Origin: Cliona cf. orientalis
Lineage: Eukaryota; Porifera; Demospongiae; Clionaida; Clionaidae
Reading direction: 5' to 3'
Length of the DNA stretch: 64,000 nt
Assembly (NCBI GenBank): GCA_963930775.1
Contig: OZ005689.1
Span: 16,522,760 to 16,586,759, forward strand
Under the pieces are notes generated by a model, which saw nothing but the letters and a program-made list of their open reading frames with translations, was not told where the DNA came from and did no database searches. Positions 33,470 to 44,999 of the stretch are shown piece after piece. The position numbers and the translations under genes are program-made. Numbering within the stretch: the stretch's first letter is position 1; every line of letters starts with the position of its first letter.

Positions 33470-33622
33470 CCCGATGCGTGAACCCCTCCTGACATTCGTT
33501 TTCCCGACGCGTTAACTTGCCCCGACGTACGTTTCCCGACGCGTGAACCTTTCCCGATATTTGTTTACCTGACACGTGAACCCCTCTCCCGACATGCGAC
33601 TTCCGACGCGCGAAACTGTTTC
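33470..33622. repeat. CpG-rich 33-bp tandem repeat, about 4.5 units
   Basis: Units read like CCCGACGCGTGAACC followed by a CCCGACATTCGTTT-like half, each about 33 bp. The CpG density is far above that of the surroundings. On the minus strand the frame stays open through all units and gives an 11-residue periodic peptide, a result of the length being a multiple of three. Confidence 0.75.
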
Positions 33623-34131
33623 GATATGTAGCTTGTTGCATGTGTAAAGTACTGTGTGTAGTCATAGTATTCCACTCTGTGTTTGTACATTAATTTTGTA
33701 GGGATATTAGCTAATGTGTACTAGTTCTTGAAGTGCATGAACTTTACTGGGAAACTCATCTCATGTAGATACGCATGACATAATATACTACATAAGCTTG
33801 CACACAAAGATTGTGTAGCGTACTCCAATTCCTGGTAGTATACTATATGCATAACAAAAGCAGTGCATGCATGCTGTAATAATGAATTCTATAAAAATCG
33901 GATGTAGATATAGCCAGTACAACCATTCCTCTAAGTTGATAAACTGCTCACAATTATCTTGAGCAGTACCCATTAATTTTTCAGCTCCAGCATCCTAAAA
34001 AGCATAAATATTGGCATTAGAAAATCACCATGGCTTGCTTTGGTCTCTTGACTATAATAATATTATGTAAATCAAGCAGCTAGTAGTGTTGTAGAGAGTA
34101 ACCACAAGAATGCACTAATACTGATTGCATG

Positions 34132-34334
34132 GTATTTCTTCTAAAAATTCGGCATGAAAAATAATAATATTGCTTTAGCTTCGCCAAATTTTTAGAGGTT
34201 AATATTCAACATTCTGTCTGCGTGCGCATTCCATTCCCGTTTATAGCATTATACACATGACGACCTTTGCCAAAAATTAGAGACTAAAGGGTGCCGAATA
34301 ATTAGAAGGGCTGAATTTTTAGAAGAAATACGGT
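34132..34334. mobile_element. Small MITE inside the foldback
   Basis: Ends TATTTCTTCTAAAAATTC and GAATTTTTAGAAGAAATA are inverted. About 200 bp, noncoding. A related internal word (CAAATTTTTAGAGGTTAATA) lies between. Confidence 0.6.
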
Positions 34335-35267
34335 ATTACATATTAATATTATTATGTAGCTAGCTATCCGCCAAACATTATAGTTGGACACTCACAGTGT
34401 AATAATATGTTATAGTTATAGCACGGGGCCAGGGATTTATGGCAGTAAACCGATCCGAGTCCGAGGGCGTACCACGTGCATGCCAGATCAGTACAAAAAT
34501 TATGTAGCTAGGTAGTATACATATTATGATGCAGAGACAAATCAATATCTTGAGAATAGTAAGACAAGAAATATACACATGGTTCATTAACTACTTAAAT
34601 CTTTGTATCCTATTACATTAATTTCATATACATAGAACAAAGAAGCAATTTTAATTAGTGTTAATACTTTGAAGATATCAAATCACATCTTTTTATTACT
34701 GACTCATAAACATAATAATATTATGGTGTGCAACAATCAAACTGCTTCATTTACTTTACCATGAACTCAAATTCTATGACCCCCGGTAGGGTAGGAGGTC
34801 TGTGTCTATCACTTGATCATAATCTGTATCATCTGATGCTGCCTGACCACGAGGCTTGGACAACTCCACTACAGAGTAGCTGGTGGGGTGGGCCTGAGGA
34901 GCGGCAGTGTGTTGTAGTAATCAGGGCAGTCCAACTCATCCAGTAGTTTATCAACATGATGCATGCACTGCTTTTGTTATGCATACAGTATACTACCAGA
35001 AATTGGAGTACGCTACACATGATTGTGTGCAAGCTTATGTGGTGTACTTTGTCATGCGTATCTACATGACATGAGTTTCCCAGTAAAGTTCATGTACTTC
35101 ACATTACACATTAGCTGATATTCCTTCAAAATTAATGCACAAACACAGAGTAGATTACTACAATTACGCTACAGTACTTTACTCTATACATACAACAAGC
35201 TACATATCGAAACAACGGATCAATGTGTACCACGGAGAGTGTCCTTCTTGGCCACCATAAAAAATTA

Positions 35268-35729
35268 ATAATAGTAACTGTACTTGAAAAATGCATGCCT
35301 TAAACCAGTGCTTTGTACCTGTAAATTTAAACGTTATAAACAAAGCTTTGAAGATTGATGATTTGATACATATAAATGAACCAATAATGAGGTTGAAATG
35401 ACAAGTGTAGGATTCCCAGAATTAATTTGTCCCACATTGAACTTTTTGCTGAATCTGATAGTGATATAACAATGCTATTTTGTGTAGCTTGATTGTCAAG
35501 ACAAAAAGCACATGACTGACATACAAGATCATCATGCATACCCGTACATGTAATTTTGCAACAGGAAATTCCTACAATGCTTTCCAGGAATACATTATGC
35601 CATGGCTGCATGTCATTGCATCGAAAAAAAACTATTTGGCAGCTCAGATACAAATGCAGATAGCTGAACTAAGCTGAAATTATTGACTTGAATTCTCCTA
35701 GCTGGAGCTTAGCCTGAACATTTGTCATC
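35268..35729 (+). other. Proximal 5' flank of DED gene 3
   Basis: Shared with the right copy (about 49680-50151) with small indels. The likely promoter lies here; no TATA box is evident close to the start. Confidence 0.45.
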
Positions 35730-37454
35730 ATGACAAGTGAATACCACTCTACTCTAACAGAGTTATCACAGAAACTCTCCGAGGATGACCTCAACAATTT
35801 GGTTTACTCTTGTGAAAGTGTTTTACCACTATCAACTGCTGAAAAAATCACTGCGGGTATTCATCTCTTTCGAGAATTGAAGCATCGGGGATATCTTGGA
35901 CCAACTAACTATGACTACCTAAGAAAGCAGCTAGTACTGGTGGGCAGGCATGATCTTGCCTCCATGCTGCCAGATCAGTTTGAGGTTCTCTTTGGACGAT
36001 CGAATGTTCGAGATACGGAGTACTTCGGTTGCTTTGTCAGCCCTACTTCTCCAGATACATCATCTATTGTGATTAATGCCTCACTGCTTGACCATAGTCA
36101 GCCTAGCTCAGAATCGAGAATACTGCTTATGCAGCTATCTCAGCAGCTAAGCTCTGAGGATACAAAAAAACTCATGTACCTGATGTATCCCACTCAAAGC
36201 AAAACCACTGCACTAGACTTTGCAGAGCTACTGGAGAGAGAAGGAGGACTACATTCATGTAGCATAATCAATCGACTCTCATCATGTCTGAATGCTGTAG
36301 GGAGGGCTGACTTAGCCCAGCAACTTACCCACCTGAAAATGCCTCACTTACCTGTGCCCTCAAGTTCACTGTCCACGTTACAACTGCAGCTGAATTTGAA
36401 GATGAGGCTACTGTTGCACTCAAAACAACAATCGTTTGATTTCTATATGAGAGCATTAAATGAAGTAGAGCACAGTGTTGATGTTAGAATGAAGTTGCTT
36501 GGTCCGGTATATGCTCGCATACAAATATCATTCAGCAGCTCAAATATTACTCAACTCGTCAAAAGCCTTCAAAAGAATCCTATAGCAATCGACAGTGGAG
36601 TTGACTTGGATTCAGTTGTCAACAACTCCATCTTGGAAGGGCTAAAACTTGACCAAGCATATTCCATGCGAAATACATTATTGGGCAGCAAAGATATTCC
36701 ATTAACAAAGCTGAGGGAGGTGACTAAGCAAGTTCATGATTCATATATCATATTCGATTCCTTAATGGACATCATAAATTGGAACGCAAGTGTCAGAGGT
36801 GAGATAAAAAGTGACATAAAGCAACGTATATCACCTTTTGGAACACCAGCTGAGTTCGCTTGCAAATACATCCTCGAATTATCTCAAGAGATAGGTTGTG
36901 GCAGAAGTCAAGAAGCGCATGCCATAATAGATAGTCACATACAGGCACTCAACAGTAACTATTACTGTTGTTGTTACCATGTCATAGTCTTACAGTGGCT
37001 AGCCAGTCTTCATTACTTCTTTACCTCATTTGGCTTTGGTCAACTTGACATATGCAAATTCAAAGAAACACTCCAGCATATTCTCCAGCAGAAGAAAGAT
37101 GAGATAGCACGGACATACGGATACATATCAGACATAGTTGGGCACGCTGTGCTTCAGAAACTCATTCCTTTATCAGAGGTTAAAGTCCATGAGAATCACT
37201 TGCCACCAAATCCATTCGTGCTTTTTTTTAATATACTAGTGATCAAACTTTTAGCTACTGCTACGCTAGGAGTAGATCAGCCTCTCAGTCAGTACTTCCT
37301 GATCAATATCAATGAGGCTATGCATAGTAGTTCACAAGTAATAATGATCAGTGCATCAGCTATGAAGAAACAAGTTAAGGCATTTCGGGAAAAGGTACTA
37401 TTGAATGATTTCTTATGTAGGCATGTAACTGCAGCTCTAACTGAGTGTGATTAA
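35730..37454 (+). CDS. Tandem death-effector-domain protein 3 (intronless)
   Basis: 574 residues, one exon. DED1 is at about 4-80 with R73/D75/L76 in GRHDLASML. DED2 is at about 128-202 with R192/D194/L195 in GRADLAQQL. The C-terminal region has LKMRLLLHSKQQSFDF (about 222-237), MDIINWNASVRGE (about 347), SPFGTPAEFACKYI, the hydrophobic stretch NYYCCCYHVIVLQWLASLHYFF (about 411-432) and PFVLFFNILVIKLLATATLG (about 495-514). It ends in VKAFREKVLLND. It is the left member of the segmental duplication; DED gene 4 differs at about 32 residues by my count. In this copy RDTEYFG replaces the RDKGYFG found in the other three. The hydrophobic segments could be membrane helices or buried core; no signal peptide is present. 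Confidence 0.87.
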   Translation: MTSEYHSTLTELSQKLSEDDLNNLVYSCESVLPLSTAEKITAGIHLFRELKHRGYLGPTNYDYLRKQLVLVGRHDLASMLPDQFEVLFGRSNVRDTEYFGCFVSPTSPDTSSIVINASLLDHSQPSSESRILLMQLSQQLSSEDTKKLMYLMYPTQSKTTALDFAELLEREGGLHSCSIINRLSSCLNAVGRADLAQQLTHLKMPHLPVPSSSLSTLQLQLNLKMRLLLHSKQQSFDFYMRALNEVEHSVDVRMKLLGPVYARIQISFSSSNITQLVKSLQKNPIAIDSGVDLDSVVNNSILEGLKLDQAYSMRNTLLGSKDIPLTKLREVTKQVHDSYIIFDSLMDIINWNASVRGEIKSDIKQRISPFGTPAEFACKYILELSQEIGCGRSQEAHAIIDSHIQALNSNYYCCCYHVIVLQWLASLHYFFTSFGFGQLDICKFKETLQHILQQKKDEIARTYGYISDIVGHAVLQKLIPLSEVKVHENHLPPNPFVLFFNILVIKLLATATLGVDQPLSQYFLININEAMHSSSQVIMISASAMKKQVKAFREKVLLNDFLCRHVTAALTECD

Positions 37455-37767
37455 TTGTCAAAATGATAACTCATTCAATAACAGTATGATGTGCACAGTG
37501 ACTTGTATAAGTTGTGAGCAATCTAGTTTTGTACCACTAAGTTATGCACTATAATTTCATTACATGATATTATTATTTTCCATTCTTATGATTAAATTTA
37601 ATTAATACCCACAGAGCATTATTGAATAGCTACGACTGTTGACTGCACGATCACTATTGGTTATGCATGCATATGCATGCCAGAATAATAGTCATGCAGC
37701 ATAACGCATATTAATGAATAGTGTGGGAGGATACTAGCTTGGATATTTTAGTACATAATTGGCAGAG

Positions 37768-38632
37768 ATATCATAGAGTCGGTAGACTCTATAAGTAGGG
37801 ATGGCACAGATACTCCATATATTATGTAATACATTACAAATATCCAAATATCTCAAAACTATATAGTAATTTTGTGAGATTTCTAAGTGTCAAAATCAGA
37901 ATCTACAGCAAATTGTGCATCTAGCAAGATCAAGATCATTCATCAAAACTATTGTATACGTCAGAACTAGACGTTAAAAAATAGGTCATCTATCAATCTT
38001 TCTTTCTTCTTTCTTTCTTTCTGTTTTCTTGGCATGCCCATATGGTGTTGCAATGGTGAAGTCATGTGACCTGCTCAAGCGCTCAGCTGATCGATCAGCT
38101 CAGTGAACTAAAGATTATGGTAGCTACTACCAACAGTAAACTTATTGGCCTATAAAATACATTCCTGAAACAGAAGATTTTCGTCACTAGCTACTTGGTT
38201 CTAAACAGCCTTTTTCAAGTTCGCCGGTCAGCCAGCTTCAGGATCGAGATAACGAGGGGCGTGGCTAGTCTTGCAGGTCTGGCTTCATTCGCAGGTCAAT
38301 TTAGACGTGAACTGTCCGAGAATCACACTGATGTATGTTCAATAGTGTGCAATACAAAAGAAGACGTCCTAGCTAGCTATCAAAAGACTGCCTGGGATTT
38401 GCACTTACAGGAGTATTCAAATTTGAAATCACGGTGTGTTGCAGTACCATAGCTCAGGCCTGACCCAAAGGCTAGGATCGCACAAACATGCTGAATCAGT
38501 GATCCAGGTTTACCTACTGTACTTCCCTATAATATTGTATTATTGTTGGAGCACAGTTGGATGTAGCTAGATATAGAAAAAAGAAGTTGTAGCTAGTTCT
38601 ATGCATTGAATAGGCAAACCATAATATCGGTA
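37768..38632 (+). repeat. Interspersed repeat family A, copy 2
   Basis: Starts with the hairpin tip ATAGAGTCGGTAGACTCTAT and runs to GCAAACCATAATATC. The right duplicate lacks it, so it was inserted after the duplication or was lost there. Contains TTTCTTTC simple sequence and CGAGGGGCGTGGCT, both shared with copies 1 and 3. Confidence 0.75.
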
Positions 38633-39656
38633 TGTATAGACACATTGCAAGCATAAGAAAAATCCATAAGACTCTGTAAATTATCCTCCAACGGCTGCCA
38701 TGTTGGTACAGTGGCCCAGAAGGAAGTGCACTTGTTTCGGTCCTCAACTCAATCCTGATTCTAATTTCTCTGACTTGATTTTGATTTTGATTCTGATTCT
38801 CCAACTTGATTTTGATTTTTAATTTTGATTCTGATTCTCTGACTTGATTCTTGTTTTAATAGATCCTTTGTAAGTGGATTCTGATTTTCCAACTTGATTC
38901 TGATTTATGATTTTGATTCTGATTCTCTGACTTGATTCTTGTTTGTAAGTGGATTTTGATTCTCTAACTTGATTCTTATTCTACGTACAAGCTAGTCACG
39001 GGTGACTCAAAATAATAGCTATCTATCCTTTCAGAATGGCAGCTGGATTAGGGCCACAAGCAGCGTAAGGGTGCATCTCCCCCAAAACTGCCCCCCCCCT
39101 CCTCAGCCCTCCCCTTCAGTCAGTAGCCAACTTTGGGTTACTAGTGGTGATGAAAATCATCTGTGTGGGGCGAGCCTTCATGCAAGTCGAAAGATTCATT
39201 CGAGGATTCATCATGCTCATGGTATAGACTACAATCATGATCACATACATGCCATTGGCGGCACGGGGCTAGCTAGTGCAGTGGTGTCTCTAGGTAGTTT
39301 CTACCTGGGTGCAAGTATAAACAAAGAAAGTGAATGCACAAGGACAACAGATATTTACAACAGCATAACATTTCCTACTGCAGTAATATATATATACTAT
39401 AGCATAAGAGGAACTATTCCATGTAGACAGTCTTGTTACTGTCTACGGCAGTGGGGAAGATTCTTCATATAAGCTTCCGTGTGATTGTGTTATGCTTAAA
39501 TACATAGCTAATAGTGCATAATAATATTCTTATAGTGTGCATATGTTCTTATTTGTGAATCAGTGACATGCAGTGTGTCCAATGACAGTAGTGTCTCCTG
39601 TGACAGCAGTGTCCCCAGTATAATATATTACATGTATATAGTATGACAATATTGTA
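38633..39656. repeat. Spacer with a TTGATTCTGATT minisatellite
   Basis: At about 38757-38985 GATTCT/GATTTT hexamers alternate with CTCTGACTTGATT blocks of about 30-50 bp. A C-run lies at about 39089-39100. No coding exon is recognised in the rest. Confidence 0.65.
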
Positions 39657-40750
39657 TCATAGAGTCGGTAGACTCTATAAGTAGGGATGGCACGGATACT
39701 CCATATATGTAATACATTACAAATATCAAAATATCTCAAAACAGGTAATTTTGTGAGATTTCTAAGTGTCAAAATCAGAATCTACAGCAAATTATTGATC
39801 TAACAAGACCAAGATCATTCATCAACTCCATTGTATATGCCAGAACCAGATCTTCAAAAATAGCCATTTTCTCAATCTTTCTTTCGTTCTTTCTGTTTTC
39901 CTGGGCTATAACTCAAGACTACCATGACCGCTCGCTCACCTTATAAATCCACTCCATTTTGGAGTGTGCACGTCTGTGGCATGCTCGTTTTGTGTTATCA
40001 GGACAGTGATTTAATTGTGGGTGTGTACAGCGCATTTTACTAGTGGGTGTATCTGATTAGCCATTTTGCCATATAATGCACATGCTCATACAGTGCTACC
40101 ATGGTGAAGTCATGTGACCGATGTCAGTGGTGCGCATGCGCCGAGACCTGCTCGAGCGTTCAAGCGCTCAGCCATAGATATTGTAGACTACATAGTCTAT
40201 AGTATCTATGGCTCAGCTCAGAGCTGATCGATCAGTTCAGTGAACTAAAGATTATGGTGGCTACTACCAACAGTAAACTTACTGGCCTATAAGATACGCT
40301 CCCGAAACAGAAGATTTTCGTCGCTACTTGGTTCTAAACGACCTTCTTTCAAGTTCACGGTCAGCCAGCTTCAGGATCAAGATAACGAGGGGCGTGGCTT
40401 CATTCGCAGGTCAGTTTAGCTGGTTACCTCGAGAATCCCACTGATGTATGTTCAATAGTGTGTTGATGCAAAAGAAGACGTCCTATCTAGCTATCAAATG
40501 ACTGCCTGAGATTTGCTCTTACAGGAATATTCAAGTTTGAAATCACTGTGTGTTGCAGTACCATAGCCGCGTCAGGCCTGACACAAAGGCTAGGATCACA
40601 CAAACATGCTGAATCAGTGGTCCAGGTGTACTTACTTCCCTATAATATTGTATTATTGTTGGAGCACAGTTGGATGTAGCTTGGTCCAGAAAAAAAATCT
40701 AGTTCTAAGCATTTATAAGTAACAATGAATACGCAAACCATAATATCAGG
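39657..40750 (+). repeat. Interspersed repeat family A, copy 3 (longest)
   Basis: Same tip hairpin as copy 2, about 1.09 kb, including a middle part (GGAGTGTGCACGTCTGTGGC) that copy 2 lacks but copy 1 has. A small inverted pair lies at 40184-40211 (GATATTGTAGACTAC against GTAGTCTATAGTATC-like). Confidence 0.75.
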
Positions 40751-40898
40751 TCACCATATAGAGTGTAGAATTTTAATGCCCGGCCTCTGTCCCCATAAAT
40801 TAGTCAGCTAAGTGGCATTGATGAAATTAATGACAATCATGAGCTACACCGAGGGCTCTAAAAAAAGAATAGTAACAAGTATAAAAAACAATTGAATA

Positions 40899-41537
40899 CT
40901 AGAGCTCTGTAGAGCACATACCCCGCGCGCACATTGTGCAATCTATAGATTTACTTTCGGTGCATGGCTACAACTTTGTAAATTTCAGAGAAATACATGT
41001 AGAAATGCTGCTTAGCCTACTGGGGGTTTCGGTGACACTTGAAAAAGCGCTCTCTGCACCTACACCTAGCCCAGACTAGGAAGATATGAATTTCTACCTG
41101 TAACAATAGTAGTATAGCTGTCTTACATTATGATTGGTTCCAGATTTCAGTCACTAGCACTTATTAATTATAGACATCACGAGCATTATTTACAACATCG
41201 ACGATCTTTACCAGTCATATGCTTGGCCACTGCACTTAGTTGTGCGCATGAGCAGAAAGTACAACTGGTATGTATATGCATTATGGGCACTATCGATAGG
41301 CGTGGCTACGGTGGCCAACAAAAAGGCACTATTTGTGATGCTCGTGGACCGTATCCCTCGATTTGACGCACACTGAAGCCAGTTTTTCGCCGAATTCGAT
41401 TGATTCGTTGTGATTTCGAGTCACTTAGACGCCTTTATCTCGAGATATGGCGATTTTTGTGCTAACGACAACAACGACGACGACAACGACGACACAACCG
41501 ATTACTTTACCCCTTGCGCATGCGCGCGGGGTAAAAA
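40899..41537 (+). repeat. Repeat family B, most complete copy
   Basis: Left tip AGAGCTCTGTAGAGCACATA, right tip CCTTGCGCATGCGCGCGGGG followed by TAAAAA. Each tip is self-complementary rather than inverted to the other, which again recalls Helentron-like ends. An ACGACAACGACG simple repeat lies near 41465-41500. It directly abuts the next MITE. Confidence 0.75.
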
Positions 41538-41538
41538 T

Positions 41539-42168
41539 TGAAGGATGAAGTAGGGATGGCAGTGCCAAAAAATACACAAACAATTAAAATTTTTGAGTAG
41601 CCATGCACACACATAATATTCTATATGGGGCACATGCAGGAATGGAAAATCAATACCGCAGTGGCGTAGCCAGGGCGGTGCTCAGGGTGCTCGAGCACCC
41701 CCTTCAGCTCTTGGACTAGTTGACATAGTATATAGAACAGCCTCATCCAGCACCCCCTCAGCTACTCCAAACCGTCATCTACTACAAAATAACAGCTTAG
41801 AAGACACTTAGAAACTTATCTTATCCCAAGATTTGGCTGAAAACCTTGAGCTAGTTCGCTAGCTTCATTCAGAAGGCGTTTTTCTGTGATAATTTTAACT
41901 TTGACCTTACCTATTAATAGGTGGGCGTGGCTTAAATTTTTGTGCGCGCGCAGTCCAGCACCCCCTTATCCAAAATCCTGGCTACGCCCCTGTACCGTAT
42001 ACCCATGGATCAATATCAAAATATAGCGATACTTGAATCAGAATTGTATGATATTAATTATCAAGAAAAGCAAGCGTAGGGATGTATAGTGGGTGTGATA
42101 CGTTATCCCTACAAATCTTGTTCGTGTATTTTTTGGTCTACTGCCATCCCTACTTCATCCTTCAATTT
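41539..42168. mobile_element. MITE family C, full copy with nested insert
   Basis: Left tip TTGAAGGATGAAGTAGGGAT and right tip ATCCCTACTTCATCCTTCAA are perfect inverted ends, and longer homologous arms follow. The 334-bp element at 41659-41992 lies inside. It matches the copy next to the EXTL3-like gene. Confidence 0.85.
41659..41992. mobile_element. CAGTGGCGTAGCC-type MITE with 5-bp duplication
   Basis: Tips CAGTGGCGTAGCCAGG and CCTGGCTACGCCCCTG are inverted, flanked by TACCG at 41654-41658 and 41993-41997. 334 bp, no coding capacity. It shares length class and duplication size with the element at 25312-25619. Confidence 0.85.
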
Positions 42169-43316
42169 TATTAAATTATTTTTTATACTTGTCAATACAA
42201 ATGCATGGTGATAAAAATCATCTGTGCGGTGCAAGCCTTCACAAAATTTATGGAGTGTCGTTTGTGTCAAAATTCATTACTGATGGAAACTTAGAAAACA
42301 CTGGGGATTTACAAAAGCAGTGAATATGATATAAATTGTAGTGTAAACTGCACCCAATAGGTCATAGTGGAGATTTATGTAATGTAAATCTCAAAAGACA
42401 TTAATTTTGGCAATTTATGAAAGTAGTGGATATTGCTTCATAATGAAAATCTTAGATGAGATTTATAGATACTGTGAGGATTTAAGGTGCATTGGCAGAG
42501 GTCCAAATTATTAGCTAATGAAGGGGTATAACACGCTCACCCCAAATTATTTCATCCAGGGGATTTCTGGTTCAAATATGAACGACAAATTTCTTAAACT
42601 GCGCAAATCTCCAATAAACCACACCCATTTTGGATGATCTGCATAGATATGATCTCAATATCTATGTTTATTGAGGAAGGAGATTCCAAAGAGCCTCTTT
42701 TAATCCTCGTTGAAGGAGTATTAATATTTCTCAAATTCTTGATACGAATTTCTCTTATATACTGACATAAAAGTGCTGAGCACTGCACTCATGCAGCAAC
42801 TAGCTAGAGGCAGGGCTATGTGAGAACCTGCCATTTTATGCTAGGTATTGGTGCCCCTCATGCATAGTACGGGCATATCTGACCCTGCTCCACCATTATG
42901 ATAATATCGGCCAGTATTACTAGAAGCATAGATAATAGATACTTGAAGCGATTTTTACAAACACGGCCAGCCAACCATTATCATGACGAATGAGGAGAAT
43001 AGTGTACATGCATCTAGAGCCGCCACCATCTCGCTGGGCACAGCAATGAGCACTTTAGGTCGGGATAAGAAAAACTCATTTCGAGAATTTCATACCGTAA
43101 TTCATGAATATTTCGTGTCTAAAATATTTCATGCGATAAATGATTTTCAGACAAACGACCCCGTACCGCATTATCGTTAATATTGCACATGTATTTCCGT
43201 GCGTTAATTTTCGTACAAGCCAGGCTGTCTGAAATATTCACGATTTAATTAGAAATACTAATAATTGGAAACAACCATGGGCCAAAGTGCTGAGCCCTTC
43301 TTGGCCATCACAGCTA

Positions 43317-44149
43317 GCGTAAGCCGCCATTTATCGGCATGCAAATTTTCCCGATTTGTAACTCCCGCCAGGAATGACGTATGAACTTGGTTCTTGCACT
43401 GAAAGAAAGCCCTTGACGTAGGCTTTCATTAGCTAGAATCCAGAGAGGTAGGCCCTAGTAATCAATGAGCTATAAGCGCTAATGCGCAGACATCACAATA
43501 CCATTTATCGGCAACTGGTACGTATTATCGGCACACCTATCTTTTTCCATAATGGCGAATGCGCCATTTATCGGCACCTGGGCCTTCTTGAGCCTTTTAC
43601 TGCTGCCTTACTTGCCAGAAAATTATAGAAAAAATATCCCCAGATACTTCAGGATGTCCTCTCACTATATCTCTCTTCTCATATCGATCGCTTGCATCGT
43701 CTTCGAACGGCAGCCGTGAATGTGTTGATACTACACATAAAATCGATACTAGAGCCGTTTCAACGGTACAATAAATTCATGATGGACTTGGATGTGTTCT
43801 AGGCATCAGCCTCCACCTTAAGAGCAACTATGACGGAATAATAATCTTTCTAGCTCTTGCTAGGCCATGGTAAAGCCGTCATGAGCTGTTTCTCCCTGTA
43901 GACGCCAGATACTTCATCCGATTTTGATCAAACTTGGTAAAGAGCTTCTTCGCCACGCCTTCTTGCCAGTAATATCATCCTTTTCTTCCTGTTTACTTTC
44001 CTTGATATGCAATGGCCATTGAAAGTTTCAGGTCCGTAAACGCTTCAGTGATGTCCGTATAATCCCGTAAAATACGTCGTAAACTAGGTGCCGATGATTG
44101 GCACGGGCGGTGCCGGTATTACGTACATGCCGATATATGGTGGCTTACG
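43317..44149. mobile_element. TIR element (GCGTAAGCC tips), 833 bp, absent from the right duplicate
   Basis: The tips GCGTAAGCCGCCATTTATCG and its diverged complement ending in GGCTTACG are inverted, with CTA repeated at 43314-43316 and 44150-44152. At the matching place in the right copy (near 57025) the sequence runs straight through. The word CATTTATCGGCA occurs several times inside. A 3-bp duplication of CTA would fit PIF/Harbinger (TWA), but the tip is not decisive. Confidence 0.75.
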
Positions 44150-44567
44150 CTACTTCCTGCTTGATTTCACAAGCATAATGACATTATCTACGCATACCTC
44201 TTTTAATATTATTATAATGTAGCTATGTTATTAATTATTGGTCTCACTCATATTCAGAGATCATGCCGTCATGAATGGACTGAAAAGTTAGCTGGTGATG
44301 ACGGTGATGATGCAAGAACCTAGAGGAGGCGGTATGTCAGAAAAATAAAATATATAACTATGGCTCACTTGTGCATTGTGCAAATAATCAAGACTCTGAC
44401 ACTCACAGTAGCCTGATTCTGCTTCCGGACTTGTGGTTGGTAATGATCGTCACATGCACATAATTCGGCGGTAATGATCGTCACAGCATGTGCTACATGT
44501 GCTGTCATTGGCTATCTATGCTGCTGAGCACAAGCATGACAAATCGTTCCTGGATCGGGTTGTAAAA

Positions 44568-44985
44568 ATGATTCTCTCTTTCAATTGGGTGATCGGCTTT
44601 CTTTTCTGCTGCATATCCTTAGCAGGTGAGCTCTTGGAGCGTGTTCTGATACGTCTATTTGAATACATTTGTCGTCTACTTGGCTTGTAGATTGGTATAG
44701 TTCTAAGTTGTCACCCCGGATAGAAACCAGACCATCCCTTTCACTTTCTGACGAGAATGTGACGGTACCTACAGCTGCTACAAGCTCAGGCTAGTATGTT
44801 TGCAGACAGTGGTTTCCGTTCGTGGAGGGTTTAGGGGCCGGCGGCCAGCACCTCTGTCATCAGGATATCTGGAGAGGCGAAGAGGAATGCCACGCTCAAG
44901 GACCCTCCTGAAATCAACCTGCTCTGTGTTGCTCCGGAGCGTTTGACTGGCACCCCTGGGAGAAAGTACTTCATTATCACTTACG
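44568..44985 (+). pseudogene. Ig/FN3 receptor pseudogene, exons 1-2 only
   Basis: Exon 1 (44568-44625) still reads MILSFNWVIGFLFCCISLAG with a GTGAGC donor, two residues away from the intact copy at 59087. Exon 2 (about 44691-44985) is recognisable (GATAGAAACCAGACCATCCC, TCATCAGGATATCTGGAGAG). It has a one-base insertion early, lacks about 60 bp that include the first Ig cysteine region, and has a 9-base GC insertion. Everything downstream of exon 2 is missing. It is the left partner in the duplication, so the right copy is the likely parent or sister. Confidence 0.85.
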
Positions 44986-44999
44986 GTGGGTGTAGTGCA

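Larger units (their letters stand above)
33431..35257. mobile_element. Foldback (MULE-like) element, 1.83 kb, absent from the right duplicate
   Basis: Tips TGGTGGCC and GGCCACCA. The inverted arms run for roughly 280-420 bp (33431-33850 against 34980-35257). It is flanked by TAAAAATTA (33422-33430) and TAAAAAATTA (35258-35267), a 9-10 bp duplication. At the matching point in the right copy (about 49672-49680) the sequence is uninterrupted. The left arm contains a 33-bp tandem repeat that the right arm lacks. A smaller inverted-end element (TATTTCTTCTAAAAATTC and complement) sits inside at about 34132-34334. Confidence 0.85.
31500..37767 (+). repeat. Segmental duplication, left copy, DED part
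   Basis: Pairs with about 48130-52190. Similarity covers the transposase remnant, a long noncoding 5' region (for example GGAGGCATGAAACCGAGATA at both), the whole DED gene and about 310 bp of 3' flank. The left copy is longer because of about 430 bp near 31712-32155 and the 1.8-kb foldback at 33431-35257. Similarity ends exactly where repeat A is inserted (37768). Confidence 0.9.
42200..44985 (+). repeat. Segmental duplication, left copy, receptor part
   Basis: Pairs with about 52200-52337 plus 56582-59573. Shared landmarks include ATCATCTGTGCGGTG, CTGCCATTTTATGCTAGGT, CTAGAGCC(G/A)CCACCATCTC and the receptor exons. The left copy holds an extra 833-bp element (43317-44149). The right copy holds the CACTA element and the LINE. 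Confidence 0.85.

Noticed and set aside
33470-33622. CRISPR array
   Set aside because: Units are contiguous, diverged and lack unique spacers; eukaryotic minisatellite.
33399-33665. Minus-strand protein with 11-residue repeats
   Set aside because: The frame is open only because the 33-bp units are a multiple of three; no start context or partner exon.
42983-43180. Small gene present in both duplicated blocks (MTNEENSVHASRA…)
   Set aside because: In the right copy (near 56685) indels shift the frame after the shared part, so the frame is not preserved.
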